Assembly: GCF_014694455.1 (NCBI RefSeq) | Contig: NZ_JAAUWT010000001.1 | Coordinates: 1 to 64,000, forward strand | DNA from: Vibrio sp. S9_S30 | Lineage (GTDB): Bacteria > Pseudomonadota > Gammaproteobacteria > Enterobacterales > Vibrionaceae | Reading direction: 5' to 3' | Length of the DNA: 64,000 nt | In this document: piece by piece, positions 7,655-17,560 of the stretch | How the letters are laid out: the number at the start of each line of letters is the position of its first letter | Position numbering within the stretch: position 1 is the stretch's first letter | The notes under the pieces: model-generated | The model's database searches: none | What the model saw: only the letters and a program-made list of their open reading frames with translations | Told to the model about the DNA's origin: nothing | Position numbers and translations under genes: made by a program

Positions 7655-8155
7655 TTATTGATTTAGGGGCGGGGGATTACGCGAAATTTCGCTGATTATC
7701 GGTGAGGTCAGTATTAAAAGATCATCTAAATTGAGCTCAATACCTGCCATGTTAGAGCCGCTGCTGATAGTCACGCGCTCTAATAATGTGATCTTCTTAT
7801 CAAAAATGACAGGTATTGTCGTTGTTAACAAAATAGGAGCAACACAGTCAAGTGAATAGCCAGTCACCGACTCAATTTCCGTTGCTGGGGCGCAGGTGAT
7901 TCGCCTAGAGCTCAATACAGTACGTACTTTTCTAGGGTCGGCTTGTTCATTACCCGAGACGCACGCGAGTACATAACATCCTTCCATGTCTTTGAGTAGA
8001 ATGCATTTCACCATGATACTTGGTGAGATCCCTCGCTGGCGGGCAGCATCGTCAATACTGATGGCAGGGGTTTTGTGGGGGAGCAAGCGAAAAGGTATTT
8101 TCTGCTCCCGCAAATATTGAGTAATACGAGTTTGGATTTTTGAATTAGTCTTCAT
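7655..8155 (-). CDS. YbaK-like aminoacyl-tRNA deacylase
   Basis: This 166-residue protein has the YbaK/ProRS-insertion editing fold: an N-terminal helix, PHKTPAISIDDAARQRGIS (about 26-44), then VKCILLKD with the conserved lysine near residue 50, and a GxxSG-type loop replaced by SSGSNMAGIE near the end. Members hydrolyse mischarged tRNAs such as Cys- or Ala-tRNA(Pro); the exact substrate cannot be read here. Its start overlaps the end of ygfZ by 11 bp, so the two are co-transcribed. It is not close enough to E. coli YbaK to use that name. Confidence 0.78.
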   Translation of the reverse strand: MKTNSKIQTRITQYLREQKIPFRLLPHKTPAISIDDAARQRGISPSIMVKCILLKDMEGCYVLACVSGNEQADPRKVRTVLSSRRITCAPATEIESVTGYSLDCVAPILLTTTIPVIFDKKITLLERVTISSGSNMAGIELNLDDLLILTSPIISEISRNPPPLNQ

Positions 8156-9110
8156 TTAAGGAGTAAGGCAAAGGCAATATTGCCCAAGTTGTTCCTTCTT
8201 GACCTTTCACTCGAAGCGGTGTCCCTTCTTCAAGATTGTTTGGTAAAATGATCAGCCCTTCCGCGGCACTGTCTTGGTATTCAAACTGCGTGATTAGGTG
8301 CCCTGCGCCACGCCAGTTTTCACCTACCGCTCGCTCTATTTCTGCTTGTTCTGGAAGTGCTTCAAGGGTATTACCTGCTACACGGTACAGCGCTCGCTTG
8401 TTGGTTCCTCTATATTTAGCTCGTGCCACCATTTCCTGACCAGTGTAACAGCCTTTGGTAAAACTGATGCCTCCTAAGGCTTGAAGGTTCATCGCTTGTG
8501 GAATATGTTGACCTTGTTCTTTTTCATCAATACGAGGAAGCGCTTCTTCAATATCATATTTGTCCCACAGTGACTCATGAACCACAGCAGCGCGTTGGTC
8601 TTCAAGCAGACATTCTGCAGCCGAGGGTTCTAACAGTAATAGCCAGCGTTTATTGCTAATACGAACGGCAGTACCACCGTCTATGATGCGTACATTGCTG
8701 CGACCTTCACTGTGGTTATCAATCCAGCTTTCGGCTTTATCACCACTAATGCCAACGAGCACATCAGCCCCTTCCTCGATGGTGACTTTTGAGAATACCG
8801 CGTACTTTTTAATTTCGGTAAGCTCAGTTGCCAGTGCACTTTTACGATGCACCATTACGTAACCGTCATTATGGTGGAACATATTAAATAGACTCCACAT
8901 TTTTCCTTTCGCATCACAATGAGCACCGTAAGTCGATTCAGAATGTTCCAATGAAACCACATCACACGTAACTTGACCTTGAAGGTACGTTTTTTTGTCT
9001 TCGCCTACGCAGGTAATGGTGCCCCACGAAGGTAGAGGACAAATGGCGAATTCTGGCAATTCAGACTGAGTGGATAATGAGATGGAAGATAAACTTTCAA
9101 GCCAATTCAT
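8145..9110 (-). CDS. ygfZ: tRNA-modifying protein YgfZ
   Basis: This is a folate-binding, GcvT-like protein, 321 residues, that supports Fe-S-dependent enzymes such as the tRNA thiomethylase MiaB. The signature KGCYTGQE is present at 219-226 with the essential cysteine C221. Length is close to the 326 residues of E. coli YgfZ. It is divergent from sdhE, the same neighbour as in E. coli, and overlaps the downstream YbaK-like gene. Confidence 0.93.
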   Translation of the reverse strand: MNWLESLSSISLSTQSELPEFAICPLPSWGTITCVGEDKKTYLQGQVTCDVVSLEHSESTYGAHCDAKGKMWSLFNMFHHNDGYVMVHRKSALATELTEIKKYAVFSKVTIEEGADVLVGISGDKAESWIDNHSEGRSNVRIIDGGTAVRISNKRWLLLLEPSAAECLLEDQRAAVVHESLWDKYDIEEALPRIDEKEQGQHIPQAMNLQALGGISFTKGCYTGQEMVARAKYRGTNKRALYRVAGNTLEALPEQAEIERAVGENWRGAGHLITQFEYQDSAAEGLIILPNNLEEGTPLRVKGQEGTTWAILPLPYSLNED

Positions 9111-9364
9111 TGTTTCTAAACCTTAAAATATGTTTGATACCAGCAGTATGTTAATGCGATACCCAAGTAACCTCAAGACGTTCGTTTTTCAATAAAGGGC
9201 TTGAGTATTTCAGCAACCTTACTTTTTAGACCTGAGCAAAGTAGAAAGTTGAGTTTGGGTGATACAAATGACGAGAGCAAATCACACTCTGTGACTCGTA
9301 TAATAGCTGTAGGGTAGTGAGATTGATACACTGCCCTCACAAAGGAGTCATCAAAGGAATAATA

Positions 9365-9625
9365 ATGTACACCGCCGAAGAAAAAGCTCGAATTAAATGG
9401 GCATGTCGCCGTGGGATGTTAGAGCTTGACGTTGTTATCATGCCATTTTTTGAAGAGCAGTTTGAAAACTTGTCGGAACAAGAGCAAAAAGATTTTGCTT
9501 CTCTTCTCGAGTGTGATGATCCCGATTTATTTACTTGGATTATGGGGCATGGAAGAAGTGATAATCTGAGTCATGCATCTATGGTAGATAAGGTCGTTGC
9601 ATACAACCTCAGTAAAGTTCGCTAA
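9365..9625 (+). CDS. sdhE: FAD assembly factor SdhE
   Basis: SdhE helps attach FAD covalently to succinate dehydrogenase SdhA and fumarate reductase FrdA. The 86-residue product from ATG 9365 carries the RGxxE motif (R16-G17-M18-L19-E20) needed for flavinylation. The frame extends to 9317, but the shorter start gives the family N-terminus and follows a purine-rich AAAGGA. ygfX overlaps its end, as in the E. coli sdhE-ygfX pair. Confidence 0.93.
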   Translation: MYTAEEKARIKWACRRGMLELDVVIMPFFEEQFENLSEQEQKDFASLLECDDPDLFTWIMGHGRSDNLSHASMVDKVVAYNLSKVR

Positions 9626-10013
9626 ATTAACATCGTCTCTCAGTGCCCGACTATGTCAGCTCTTTATTCTGGCGATACTTAGTTGGGCGCTTGCGGCTTC
9701 ACCAGCGCCCATCGTTCTCACCTTATTCGTATTTACAGCATTTGTAGTTCCTTCATTATTTAAAATTACCCAGCCTTCCTCTGAGATGGTGCTTAGGTGG
9801 AGTGAGACCACTGAGTTCCGAGTGAATCAAGAGAAGAAGATTTTGGCTCGTGCGTGGTTAGAATGTTCTGCTTTGGTAACTCTGCTCATTTTTGAAGATA
9901 AATCAAGGCTGTTAGTTTGGCGAGATGCCTGTACTGACAAGGAATACCGAGCATTACTTCGTTATTTACGTTGGCAAAAAGGCAATAAAAAAGAGCACTC
10001 AAGTGCTCTTTAG
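9597..10013 (+). CDS. ygfX: YgfX-like inner-membrane protein
   Basis: This 138-residue protein is the partner of sdhE. Two adjacent hydrophobic segments (about 21-36 and 38-55) form a membrane hairpin, followed by a cytoplasmic domain with LLVWRDACTDKEYRALLRYLRW, typical of YgfX. YgfX was proposed in E. coli as a toxin acting on MreB/FtsZ (CptA) but is also linked to SdhE; the role is unsettled. The start is TTG 9597 inside sdhE; no in-frame ATG is available before the first membrane segment. Its last codons contain the nadB terminator. Confidence 0.8.
   Translation: MHTTSVKFAKLTSSLSARLCQLFILAILSWALAASPAPIVLTLFVFTAFVVPSLFKITQPSSEMVLRWSETTEFRVNQEKKILARAWLECSALVTLLIFEDKSRLLVWRDACTDKEYRALLRYLRWQKGNKKEHSSAL
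9985..10011 (-). terminator. nadB terminator inside the end of ygfX
   Basis: A 10-11 bp stem (AAAGAGCACT / AGTGCTCTTT) has six T residues after it on the minus strand, so it is a good terminator for nadB. It lies wholly within the last ygfX codons, which encode KKEHSSAL, so the coding and terminator sequences are shared. Confidence 0.75.
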
Positions 10014-10044
10014 GCGAATTCACTCGTACGTGGAACCGTAAAGA

Positions 10045-11655
10045 TTAGTACTTTTCAGGAATTAAAATGGTTGGTCCACTATTTTCAGCCAGTTCGGGAT
10101 AATCCAAAGTGTAATGTAAACCACGGCTTTCTTTTCGTTCCATCGCGCAACGAACCATGAGTTCAGCAACTTGCAATAGGTTACGAAGCTCTAACAAGTT
10201 GTTGGAAACTCGGAAGTTACTGTAGTACTCATGCGTTTCTTGTTGCAGCAGTTGAATGCGACGCAAGGCGCGCTCTAAGCGTTTATCTGTTCGTACAATG
10301 CCCATGTAGTCCCACATAAACAAACGTAATTCGTGCCAGTTATGTTGAATCACGACTTCTTCATCGGAACAAAGAACCTGACTCTCATCCCATTCAGGTA
10401 AAGGACCTGACAGTTCGGCATCGCCAATTTTATTAATAATGTCTTCCGCAGCAGAGCGCGCATACACCACGCATTCTAGAAGGGAGTTCGACGCCATTCT
10501 ATTTGCCCCGTGCAGACCGGTATAACTTACTTCTCCAATGGCGTAGAGGCGATTTAAATCGGTGGCACCTTGTTGGTTTACCATAACGCCACCACAAGTA
10601 TAGTGAGCTGCTGGAACGATTGGAATCGGTTCCTTTGTCATGTCGATGCCAAGGTCTTTCAGGCGCATATCGATGGTTGGGAAGTGCTTGGTGACAAAGT
10701 CAGGGTCTTTATGACTGATGTCCAAATACATGCAATCTGCACCCAGTCGCTTCATCTCAAAGTCAATAGCACGTGCAACAACGTCACGAGGAGCAAGTTC
10801 ACCTCGCTCATCAAAATCTTGCATAAAGCGTGAGCCGTCTGGTCTTTTCAGATAAGCTCCTTCCCCTCGCAATGCTTCAGTCAATAGGAAGTTACGTGCT
10901 TCTGGGTGGAAAAGACAGGTTGGGTGGAATTGGTTGAATTCCAAATTGGCAACGCGACACCCTGCTCGCCATGCCATTGCAATCCCATCTCCCGAGGAGA
11001 CATCAGGATTCGACGTGTATTGATACACTTTAGATGCACCGCCTGTCGCTAGCACAACAAATTTAGCTTGGACGGTTTCGACGTGCTCTTGATTCCGATT
11101 CCATATATACGCACCAATGACTTTTTTCTTATCACCACCAATTTTGTCTTCGGTGATCAAATCCAATGCATTGTGGCGCTCCAACACATGAATATTGGGA
11201 TGGTTGTGCGCATTATCTTGAAGAGACGTTTGCATTGCCATGCCAGTTGCATCTGCTGCATGCAGAATGCGTCGATGGCTATGACCACCTTCACGTGTTA
11301 AGTGGTAACGTGGGCTTTCGTCTGAATCGTTTTCTACACGATCAAAGGGAACCCCGCCATCGATTAACCACTGAACGCTTTCTTTTGCATTCTCGGCAAT
11401 GAACTTAACGGTGTCTTCCTCACAGATGCCACCCCCCGCAATTTGGGTGTCCTGAACATGCGATTCGATGCTGTCGGATTCGTCAAATACTGCCGCAATG
11501 CCGCCCTGAGCGTAGTACGTCGCTCCTTCATTGCGAGGGCCTTTACTCAATACAATGACTTTGCCATGTGGTGCAACTCGCAATGCGAGAGATAAACCTG
11601 CTGCGCCACTGCCTATCACTAATACATCGCATTGATGTTCTCGGTTATCGTTCAT
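10045..11655 (-). CDS. nadB: L-aspartate oxidase
   Basis: This FAD enzyme oxidises L-aspartate to iminoaspartate, the first step of de novo NAD synthesis, with oxygen or fumarate as acceptor. At 536 residues it is close to E. coli NadB (540). The N-terminal FAD motif [13 protein letters not shown] (about 13-25), the succinate-dehydrogenase-like HPT and GGV motifs ([13 protein letters not shown] near 351-363), and the C-terminal helical domain are all present. It is divergent from the rpoE operon, the same arrangement as in E. coli. Confidence 0.96.
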   Translation of the reverse strand: MNDNREHQCDVLVIGSGAAGLSLALRVAPHGKVIVLSKGPRNEGATYYAQGGIAAVFDESDSIESHVQDTQIAGGGICEEDTVKFIAENAKESVQWLIDGGVPFDRVENDSDESPRYHLTREGGHSHRRILHAADATGMAMQTSLQDNAHNHPNIHVLERHNALDLITEDKIGGDKKKVIGAYIWNRNQEHVETVQAKFVVLATGGASKVYQYTSNPDVSSGDGIAMAWRAGCRVANLEFNQFHPTCLFHPEARNFLLTEALRGEGAYLKRPDGSRFMQDFDERGELAPRDVVARAIDFEMKRLGADCMYLDISHKDPDFVTKHFPTIDMRLKDLGIDMTKEPIPIVPAAHYTCGGVMVNQQGATDLNRLYAIGEVSYTGLHGANRMASNSLLECVVYARSAAEDIINKIGDAELSGPLPEWDESQVLCSDEEVVIQHNWHELRLFMWDYMGIVRTDKRLERALRRIQLLQQETHEYYSNFRVSNNLLELRNLLQVAELMVRCAMERKESRGLHYTLDYPELAENSGPTILIPEKY

Positions 11656-11975
11656 ATAACTTTAAAAATTCCAGGTTATCCTAGAGCCTGCCCAAATTGA
11701 CTCTAGTAAGCAATTAGCTTTCTGCTAATTCTATAACGCATATCTTCTTGGTGGTGTCTATTATCGTTATCCGCACCCGTTTGAGCAAATACAATGAAGG
11801 TTACATCACATTGCTAGGAAAATTAGTTAAAAAAAATTCGCCGGATTGAACTTTCTTTGACTATATCAGTCACAATAGTGCTCATGTAGGCGGTGGTGTC
11901 AATACTACATTTGACAGGACTTAATGTTCATACCTGCGAAGGTAAGGGCAAATAACAATAGGAGTGGACGCTCGA
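11656..11975. other. Divergent nadB-rpoE intergenic region
   Basis: This 320-bp spacer holds the promoters of nadB (minus) and of the rpoE operon (plus). I can point to a sigma-E-type promoter at 11848-11875. The rest is AT-rich with no ORF of note and no clear hairpin. About 100 nt of leader separate that promoter from rpoE. Confidence 0.6.
11848..11875 (+). promoter_or_regulatory. Probable sigma-E promoter of rpoE
   Basis: GAACTT (11848-11853) followed by 16 bp and TCACAA (11870-11875) fits the sigma-E pattern GAACTT-N16-TCnnA, which is known to drive autoregulation of rpoE in enteric bacteria and Vibrio. The -35 is exact; the -10 is approximate. Confidence 0.55.
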
Positions 11976-12554
11976 ATGAGCGAGCAGTTAACCGATCAAG
12001 TACTAATTGAGCGTGTCCAACGAGGAGATAAACAAGCATTCAATCTTTTGGTTATCAAATATCAAAATAAAGTTTGCAATTTGATTTCTCGATATATAAA
12101 CAACTCTGGTGATGTTGCCGATGTGGCACAAGAGGCTTTTATTAAGGCGTATAGAGCCATCCCAAATTTTCGGGGAGACAGTGCGTTTTATACTTGGTTA
12201 TACCGGATCGCCGTTAATACAGCTAAAAATCATATTGTTGCCCAAGGGCGCAGACCTCCCGCAACCGATTTGGATGCAGAAGCGGCCGAATATTACGAAA
12301 CTGGTGGTGCATTAAAAGAAATATCGAACCCAGAGAACATTACGTTGTCCAAAGAATTGAAACAGGTTGTTTTCGAAGCGATTGAAGCGTTACCAGAAGA
12401 TTTAAAAACAGCAATGACATTGCGAGAACTGGATGGTCTTAGCTATGAAGAGATAGCCGAGGTTATGGATTGCCCTGTCGGGACGGTTCGTTCTCGTATA
12501 TTCCGTGCTCGTGAAGCAGTTGAGAAGAAAATTCAACCACTTCTACAGCGCTAG
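11976..12554 (+). CDS. rpoE: RNA polymerase sigma-E factor
   Basis: This 192-residue ECF sigma factor directs the response to misfolded outer-membrane proteins. Region 2 (about 25-90, with DVAQEAFIKAYRAIPNFRG) and region 4 (about 130-180, with LSYEEIAEVMDCPVGTVRSRIFRARE) are complete. I chose ATG 11976, giving the conserved MSEQLTDQVLIERVQ; a GTG at 11964 would add four residues and sits directly on the ribosome-binding site. It is the first gene of rpoE-rseA-rseB-rseC. Confidence 0.96.
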   Translation: MSEQLTDQVLIERVQRGDKQAFNLLVIKYQNKVCNLISRYINNSGDVADVAQEAFIKAYRAIPNFRGDSAFYTWLYRIAVNTAKNHIVAQGRRPPATDLDAEAAEYYETGGALKEISNPENITLSKELKQVVFEAIEALPEDLKTAMTLRELDGLSYEEIAEVMDCPVGTVRSRIFRAREAVEKKIQPLLQR

Positions 12555-12579
12555 ACCAATGAGTTAAATGGTGAAAATA

Positions 12580-13197
12580 ATGGCTGACAAAGAACAACTT
12601 TCAGCACTCATGGATGGAGAAAGCGTGGATCAGGCTCTAATTTCAGAACTGGAACACGATGCAGAAGGTCTGAAGTCTTGGCAGAACTATCACTTAATTG
12701 GTGATGTGATGAGAGGGGAAGATCCAAAGCGCGCCGATTGGGATATCGCAAACAGTGTCGCATTGGCGTTGGACGATGAGCCAACTCATTCTCCAGTACA
12801 CGTATCGGATCATGTTGTTACTCCTGCAATTGAGTCTCAGCCTACTCCCAATGTTGCACGTAAAAGTATGCCTAGTTGGATGACTCAATTTGGTCAAATT
12901 GCAATGGCCGCCTGTGTCTCATTGGTCGTGATTCTAGGTGTTCAGCAATACAATGGTCAGAGTGGGGTGCAATCAGAAAATGAACTTCCGGTATTGCAAA
13001 CTATTCCCGTGATTGGCAGTGCAGAGCCCGTGAGTTTAGCACAGGAATCAGTTACCTCTTCTTCTGACGAAGCACAATTAATGGAGCAACGTAAGCGTGT
13101 TAACGCTTTGTTTCAAGATTACAGTATGCAATTACGACTAAACAGCACTGCTATGGATAAAGACGTCGTGCACCCTACTAAATCGGAACTAGAATGA
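12580..13197 (+). CDS. rseA: Anti-sigma-E factor RseA
   Basis: RseA is a single-pass inner-membrane protein that holds sigma-E inactive until DegS and RseP cut it. ATG 12580 gives 205 residues beginning MADKEQLSALMDGE, the conserved sigma-E-binding N-terminus. One hydrophobic segment (about 106-122) separates the cytoplasmic part from a periplasmic tail that should bind RseB. It follows rpoE after 25 bp and overlaps rseB by 4 bp. Confidence 0.92.
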   Translation: MADKEQLSALMDGESVDQALISELEHDAEGLKSWQNYHLIGDVMRGEDPKRADWDIANSVALALDDEPTHSPVHVSDHVVTPAIESQPTPNVARKSMPSWMTQFGQIAMAACVSLVVILGVQQYNGQSGVQSENELPVLQTIPVIGSAEPVSLAQESVTSSSDEAQLMEQRKRVNALFQDYSMQLRLNSTAMDKDVVHPTKSELE

Positions 13198-14153
13198 AAA
13201 AAATCCTGATCAGTGTGCTGGCACTGTTCAGTTTGAATGGATACACCGCCTTAGCAGAGGAAATTTCTGCTGAGGCGTTGTTACATCAAATGAACGAAGC
13301 AAGCCAGCAATTGAGCTATGAGCTGTCTTATATTCAAATCAAGAAAAACAGTATAGAACCCCTCCTTTATCGGCATGGTCGCCGAGATAATAAGCAATTT
13401 GCTCGTTTGGTATACCTTAGTGGTCCTTCTCGGGAGGTCATTCGGCGAGACAATGAAATAAGTTATTTCGAACCGGGAGTGGATCCATTCTCAATTGAGT
13501 CTGGGGAAATGGTTGCCCCATTGATCCCATTGATCAATACCAATGTGACGGTATTGGAAGATAACTACGATTTTGTCAAACTAGGTCGAGCGCGTGAAGC
13601 TGGAGCAGCTTGTCAAGTGATCCGTATTGTTCCAAAAGATGGACAACGATATTCCTATGTTCTTTGGGTCGACGAACGCACCAACCTTCCTCTTCGTGCA
13701 GATTTAGTGGATCGTGATGGCGAAGTTTTGGAACAATATCGAACGATATCCTATACAGTCAATGACAAAATTTTTGATTTGCTTGCAAGATTAGGTGATG
13801 CTCAATTGCCTGATGCCATCTCTTTACCTGAAAATGAAGGCAAAAGTTCGTTTTGGCAAGTAGGCTGGGTGCCTAATGGGTTCAAGGCAAACCCAATGAA
13901 CCGATACAGAATGGGGATGACCAATAAAGTGGTTGAAAGTCAGATGTTCAATGACGGTCTATTTAGCTTTTCTGTGTATGTTTCTGAAAAAGATGATCTT
14001 TCTCTGAAAGGTCAGTTGGTTCGACAAGGGCGTCGTACTTTGCATAGTTTTGTTAGCGGTAATGTAGAAGTTTCTGTCGTCGGTGATATTCCTCCCTCAA
14101 CGGCCAAACGTGTGGCACAATCTGTCACCATGACGGCTAATAAAATTCAGTAA
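13194..14153 (+). CDS. rseB: Sigma-E regulator RseB
   Basis: RseB is a periplasmic sensor that binds RseA and blocks its cleavage by DegS; lipopolysaccharide intermediates release it. The 319-residue protein has an N-terminal signal peptide (about 1-22, cut after a small-residue stretch ending LAEE), a large LolA-like domain to about 205, and a smaller C-terminal domain. Its ATG overlaps the rseA stop, showing translational coupling. Confidence 0.94.
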   Translation: MKKILISVLALFSLNGYTALAEEISAEALLHQMNEASQQLSYELSYIQIKKNSIEPLLYRHGRRDNKQFARLVYLSGPSREVIRRDNEISYFEPGVDPFSIESGEMVAPLIPLINTNVTVLEDNYDFVKLGRAREAGAACQVIRIVPKDGQRYSYVLWVDERTNLPLRADLVDRDGEVLEQYRTISYTVNDKIFDLLARLGDAQLPDAISLPENEGKSSFWQVGWVPNGFKANPMNRYRMGMTNKVVESQMFNDGLFSFSVYVSEKDDLSLKGQLVRQGRRTLHSFVSGNVEVSVVGDIPPSTAKRVAQSVTMTANKIQ

Positions 14154-14159
14154 TTCATT

Positions 14160-14663
14160 ATGATGACGGCACTCGCGACAGTGGTCGCTAGCCACCCCTC
14201 TAAATCTGGGTTTCGTATTCAATTGAGCTGTGAGCAACAAACCAGTTGCTCCAGTTGTTCATCTCAAAAAAGTTGCGGCACGGGCGTAGTATCGAAAGCT
14301 TTCGGTAATAAAGCACATACTTGGTTTTTAGAATCAAAGCAGTCTTTGGCGCCTGGTCAAGTTGTTGAGATTGGTTTACCAGAAAAACAGTTATTGCAGT
14401 CGGCGGCTTTGATTTATTTGTCGCCCATCGCATTTTTGTTTTTAGGGGCTCTCTTGGGACATGTCTGGCTGGCGCCAACGTTAGGTACTGGTGAATCGTC
14501 AGTGATAGTAATGTCAGTATTGCTTGCGTGGGTCGGAACCCTCTGTGCTAAGCATTGGATAAGGAAACTCGAACGAGAATCTGAAGATAAAGTGTCCCTA
14601 ATTCGCGTGCTAGGAAGCCCTTTAACAGGAATTGCTACATTTCTTGATAGCGACAAACCCTGA
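14160..14663 (+). CDS. rseC: SoxR-reducing system protein RseC
   Basis: This is a 167-residue inner-membrane protein. A cysteine-rich N-terminus (CEQQTSCSSCSSQKSC within about 22-37) precedes two membrane segments (about 78-100 and 108-124). RseC helps reduce SoxR together with the Rsx complex in E. coli; the cysteine pattern is what identifies it. Tandem ATGs at 14160 and 14163 leave the start ambiguous by one codon. It is the last gene of the rpoE operon. Confidence 0.88.
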   Translation: MMTALATVVASHPSKSGFRIQLSCEQQTSCSSCSSQKSCGTGVVSKAFGNKAHTWFLESKQSLAPGQVVEIGLPEKQLLQSAALIYLSPIAFLFLGALLGHVWLAPTLGTGESSVIVMSVLLAWVGTLCAKHWIRKLERESEDKVSLIRVLGSPLTGIATFLDSDKP

Positions 14664-14690
14664 AATTGGGTAGAATCTGCCAACTTGATC

Positions 14691-14717
14691 GAAATACCAA
14701 CAAATGATTGGTATTTC
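14691..14717 (+). terminator. Hairpin before lepA
   Basis: GAAATACCAA and TTGGTATTTC form a perfect 10-bp stem with a 7-base loop, followed by TCTCCC instead of a T run. It may end or attenuate the rse transcript ahead of lepA. Confidence 0.4.
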
Positions 14718-14755
14718 TCCCATCCATTTTTGTAAGAGTTTAGTCACACCAACCT

Positions 14756-16549
14756 ATGAAGCACATTCGTAATTTTTCGATAATCGCCCATATCGACCAC
14801 GGTAAGTCGACCCTTTCAGACCGTTTAATCCAAGTCTGTGGTGGACTCAGTGATCGTGAGATGGAAGCCCAAGTTCTTGATTCCATGGATTTAGAGCGAG
14901 AGCGTGGCATCACCATTAAATCTCAGAGTGTGACGCTAAACTATACCGCAAAGGATGGGGAAACCTATCAACTCAACTTCATCGATACTCCGGGGCACGT
15001 AGATTTTGCCTACGAAGTTTCCCGCTCATTAGCTGCCTGTGAAGGTGCGCTATTGGTTGTCGATGCAGGTCAGGGGGTGGAAGCCCAAACTTTGGCGAAT
15101 TGTTACACCGCTATTGAGATGGATTTGGAAGTGGTGCCAATATTAAATAAGATTGATCTTCCTGCCGCTGATCCAGAGCGTGTATCTGAAGAAATTGAAG
15201 AAATTGTTGGCATTGATGCTATGGAAGCAACACGTTGTAGTGCCAAAACCGGCATTGGTGTGGATGATGTTCTAGAAAACATTGTCGCGTCCATTCCAGC
15301 GCCAGAAGGTGATCCTGATGCACCACTGCAAGCCCTCATTATTGATTCTTGGTTTGATAACTACTTAGGTGTTGTTTCCTTGGTTCGTATCAAAAATGGT
15401 GAACTCAAGAAAAATGAAAAAATCAAAGTAATCAGTACAGGGCAGGTTTGGGGGGTCGATCGTTTGGGTATCTTCACGCCAAAACAAGTCGATACCGATG
15501 TTCTTAGAACGGGTGAAGTCGGCTGGGTTGTGTGTGGAATTAAAGACATTCTCGGTGCCCCTGTTGGTGATACGCTAACACTGGCAAAGCATGGCGCTGA
15601 AGTTGCACTTCCTGGTTTTAAGAAAGTGAAGCCCCAGGTTTATGCTGGTTTATTCCCAGTATCATCAGACGACTATGAAAACTTCCGTGATGCATTAGGA
15701 AAATTGAGTCTAAATGATGCGTCACTATTCTACGAACCAGAAAACTCTGCAGCGCTGGGATTTGGCTTCCGTTGTGGTTTCCTTGGTATGTTGCACATGG
15801 AAATCATTCAGGAGCGCTTGGAGCGTGAATACGATCTGGATTTGATCACGACCGCGCCAACTGTAGTGTATGAAGTTGAAAAGACAGATAAAACGATGCT
15901 TTATGTCGATAGCCCAGCGAAGCTGCCGGCGATCAATGACATAGAAGAAATTCGTGAACCCATCGCGCGCTGTAACATTTTGGTACCAGCAGACTACTTG
16001 GGTAACGTCATCACATTATGCGTTGAAAAGCGTGGTACTCAGGTTGATATGATTTACCACGGCAACCAAGTGGCTGTGACTTACGATATTCCGATGGCAG
16101 AAGTGGTTCTGGATTTCTTTGACCGCCTAAAATCGACATCTCGTGGTTACGCGTCTCTTGACTACAATTTCCAACGTTTTGAACCATCGAACATGGTGCG
16201 TGTTGACGTGCTTCTTAATGGTGACAAAGTGGATGCTTTGGCAATGATCACGCATCAGGCACATTCACAGACTCGCGGTCGCCAGCTTGTTGAAAAAATG
16301 AAAGAATTCATACCTCGCCAAATGTTTGATATCGCGATTCAAGCGGCGATTGGTAACCACATTATTGCACGTTCAACGGTGAAGCAGCTTCGTAAGAACG
16401 TCATTGCAAAATGTTACGGTGGTGATGTGAGCCGTAAGAAGAAACTTCTGAAGAAACAGAAGGAAGGTAAGAAGCGCATGAAGCAAATTGGTAACGTTGA
16501 ACTTCCACAAGAAGCGTTCTTAGCCATTCTTCATGTAGGAAAAGATTAA
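14756..16549 (+). CDS. lepA: Translation elongation factor 4 (LepA)
   Basis: LepA is a ribosome-associated GTPase with a role in 30S biogenesis and initiation. It is 597 residues, as in other bacteria. GTPase motifs are intact: AHIDHGKST (G1, about 11-19), DTPGH (G3, about 78-82) and NKID (G4, about 132-135). The LepA-specific C-terminal domain ends the protein. lepA-lepB-rnc-era-recO-pdxJ-acpS is the classic order. Confidence 0.97.
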   Translation: MKHIRNFSIIAHIDHGKSTLSDRLIQVCGGLSDREMEAQVLDSMDLERERGITIKSQSVTLNYTAKDGETYQLNFIDTPGHVDFAYEVSRSLAACEGALLVVDAGQGVEAQTLANCYTAIEMDLEVVPILNKIDLPAADPERVSEEIEEIVGIDAMEATRCSAKTGIGVDDVLENIVASIPAPEGDPDAPLQALIIDSWFDNYLGVVSLVRIKNGELKKNEKIKVISTGQVWGVDRLGIFTPKQVDTDVLRTGEVGWVVCGIKDILGAPVGDTLTLAKHGAEVALPGFKKVKPQVYAGLFPVSSDDYENFRDALGKLSLNDASLFYEPENSAALGFGFRCGFLGMLHMEIIQERLEREYDLDLITTAPTVVYEVEKTDKTMLYVDSPAKLPAINDIEEIREPIARCNILVPADYLGNVITLCVEKRGTQVDMIYHGNQVAVTYDIPMAEVVLDFFDRLKSTSRGYASLDYNFQRFEPSNMVRVDVLLNGDKVDALAMITHQAHSQTRGRQLVEKMKEFIPRQMFDIAIQAAIGNHIIARSTVKQLRKNVIAKCYGGDVSRKKKLLKKQKEGKKRMKQIGNVELPQEAFLAILHVGKD

Positions 16550-16587
16550 ACTTTTTCATCCTTTGACAATCAAACAAAGACTTAGGC

Positions 16588-16618
16588 AGAAAGGGTATCG
16601 GATACCCTTTCTTCTTTT
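16588..16618 (+). terminator. Terminator or attenuator between lepA and lepB
   Basis: A 12-bp stem (AGAAAGGGTATC / GATACCCTTTCT) has only a one-base central loop as drawn, so in practice the loop opens, and it is followed by TCTTTTT. lepB starts 26 bp later, so some read-through or an internal promoter is needed. Confidence 0.65.
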
Positions 16619-16644
16619 TCACTAGAGAATACTAAGGGAAGTTA

Positions 16645-17550
16645 ATGGCAAATACATTTTCACTCATCCTTGTGATCGTTACATTAGTAACGGGTATTGT
16701 GTGGGCGCTTGAAAAACTGGTTTTCGCAAAAAAGCGTCAAGAAAAACTGGGTGCGATTGAAGATCAGACTAACGAAGGTCTTGATTCATCTTTACAAGCG
16801 AAAGTGGCTGCCCAACCTTGGTGGGTAGAAAACAGTGTCTCTATCTTCCCAGTGATTGCCTTTGTTTTGGTTCTGCGTTCTTTTATTTACGAACCGTTTC
16901 AGATCCCATCAGGTTCCATGATGCCGACGTTGCTCGTGGGTGATTTCATTTTGGTTGAAAAATACACTTACGGATTAAAAGATCCAGTATGGCGTACTCA
17001 ATTGGTTGAAATGGGTAAGCCTGAGCGCGGCGACATTGTGGTATTTAAATTCCCGCCTAATCCCGGTATTGATTACATTAAACGTGTGGTTGGTTTACCC
17101 GGTGATGTTGTTCGTTACAGTGAAAAGAAAGAGTTGTGCGTTCAACGTCAAGGGGAATCAAGCTGTGAAGCTATTGAATTATCTAACGTGATGGAAAGCG
17201 TTTTCCAAGATGAGCGCATCGGAGTTCCGATGATTCAGATGGATGAAAAATTGGGTGAAGAGACTCACCAAATTTTGGTTCACCCACTAACCAATGACAA
17301 TGTGAAGGCTTACCAGCCTCGTCCGGGCGTTCGTGAGTGGGTGGTACCCCAAGGTCAGTACTTTGTTATGGGAGATAACCGTGATAACAGTGCCGACAGC
17401 CGCTTTTGGGGGTTTGTTCCTGAAGGCAATTTAGTAGGCAAAGCGGTCGGAATTTGGATCAGCTTTGAATTTGAACGAGGTCAAGACAGCGTGTTGCCGT
17501 CTTGGATTCCAACTGGTGTAAGGTTTAACCGCATCGGTGGCATACATTAA
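16645..17550 (+). CDS. lepB: Signal peptidase I
   Basis: This 301-residue inner-membrane protease removes signal peptides from secreted proteins. Two N-terminal membrane segments (about 4-22 and 62-80) come before the catalytic domain. The Ser of [13 protein letters not shown] and the Lys of [12 protein letters not shown] form the Ser-Lys dyad, and the [14 protein letters not shown] box is intact near 247-260. It is followed closely by rnc, which starts 10 bp after its stop. Confidence 0.96.
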   Translation: MANTFSLILVIVTLVTGIVWALEKLVFAKKRQEKLGAIEDQTNEGLDSSLQAKVAAQPWWVENSVSIFPVIAFVLVLRSFIYEPFQIPSGSMMPTLLVGDFILVEKYTYGLKDPVWRTQLVEMGKPERGDIVVFKFPPNPGIDYIKRVVGLPGDVVRYSEKKELCVQRQGESSCEAIELSNVMESVFQDERIGVPMIQMDEKLGEETHQILVHPLTNDNVKAYQPRPGVREWVVPQGQYFVMGDNRDNSADSRFWGFVPEGNLVGKAVGIWISFEFERGQDSVLPSWIPTGVRFNRIGGIH

Positions 17551-17560
17551 TAGAGAGAGT

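Noticed and set aside
9597-10013. Type IV toxin-antitoxin pair cptAB (ygfX/sdhE)
   Set aside because: The toxin claim for YgfX is disputed and SdhE has a clear flavinylation role; nothing in the sequence supports a toxin-antitoxin module over the housekeeping reading.
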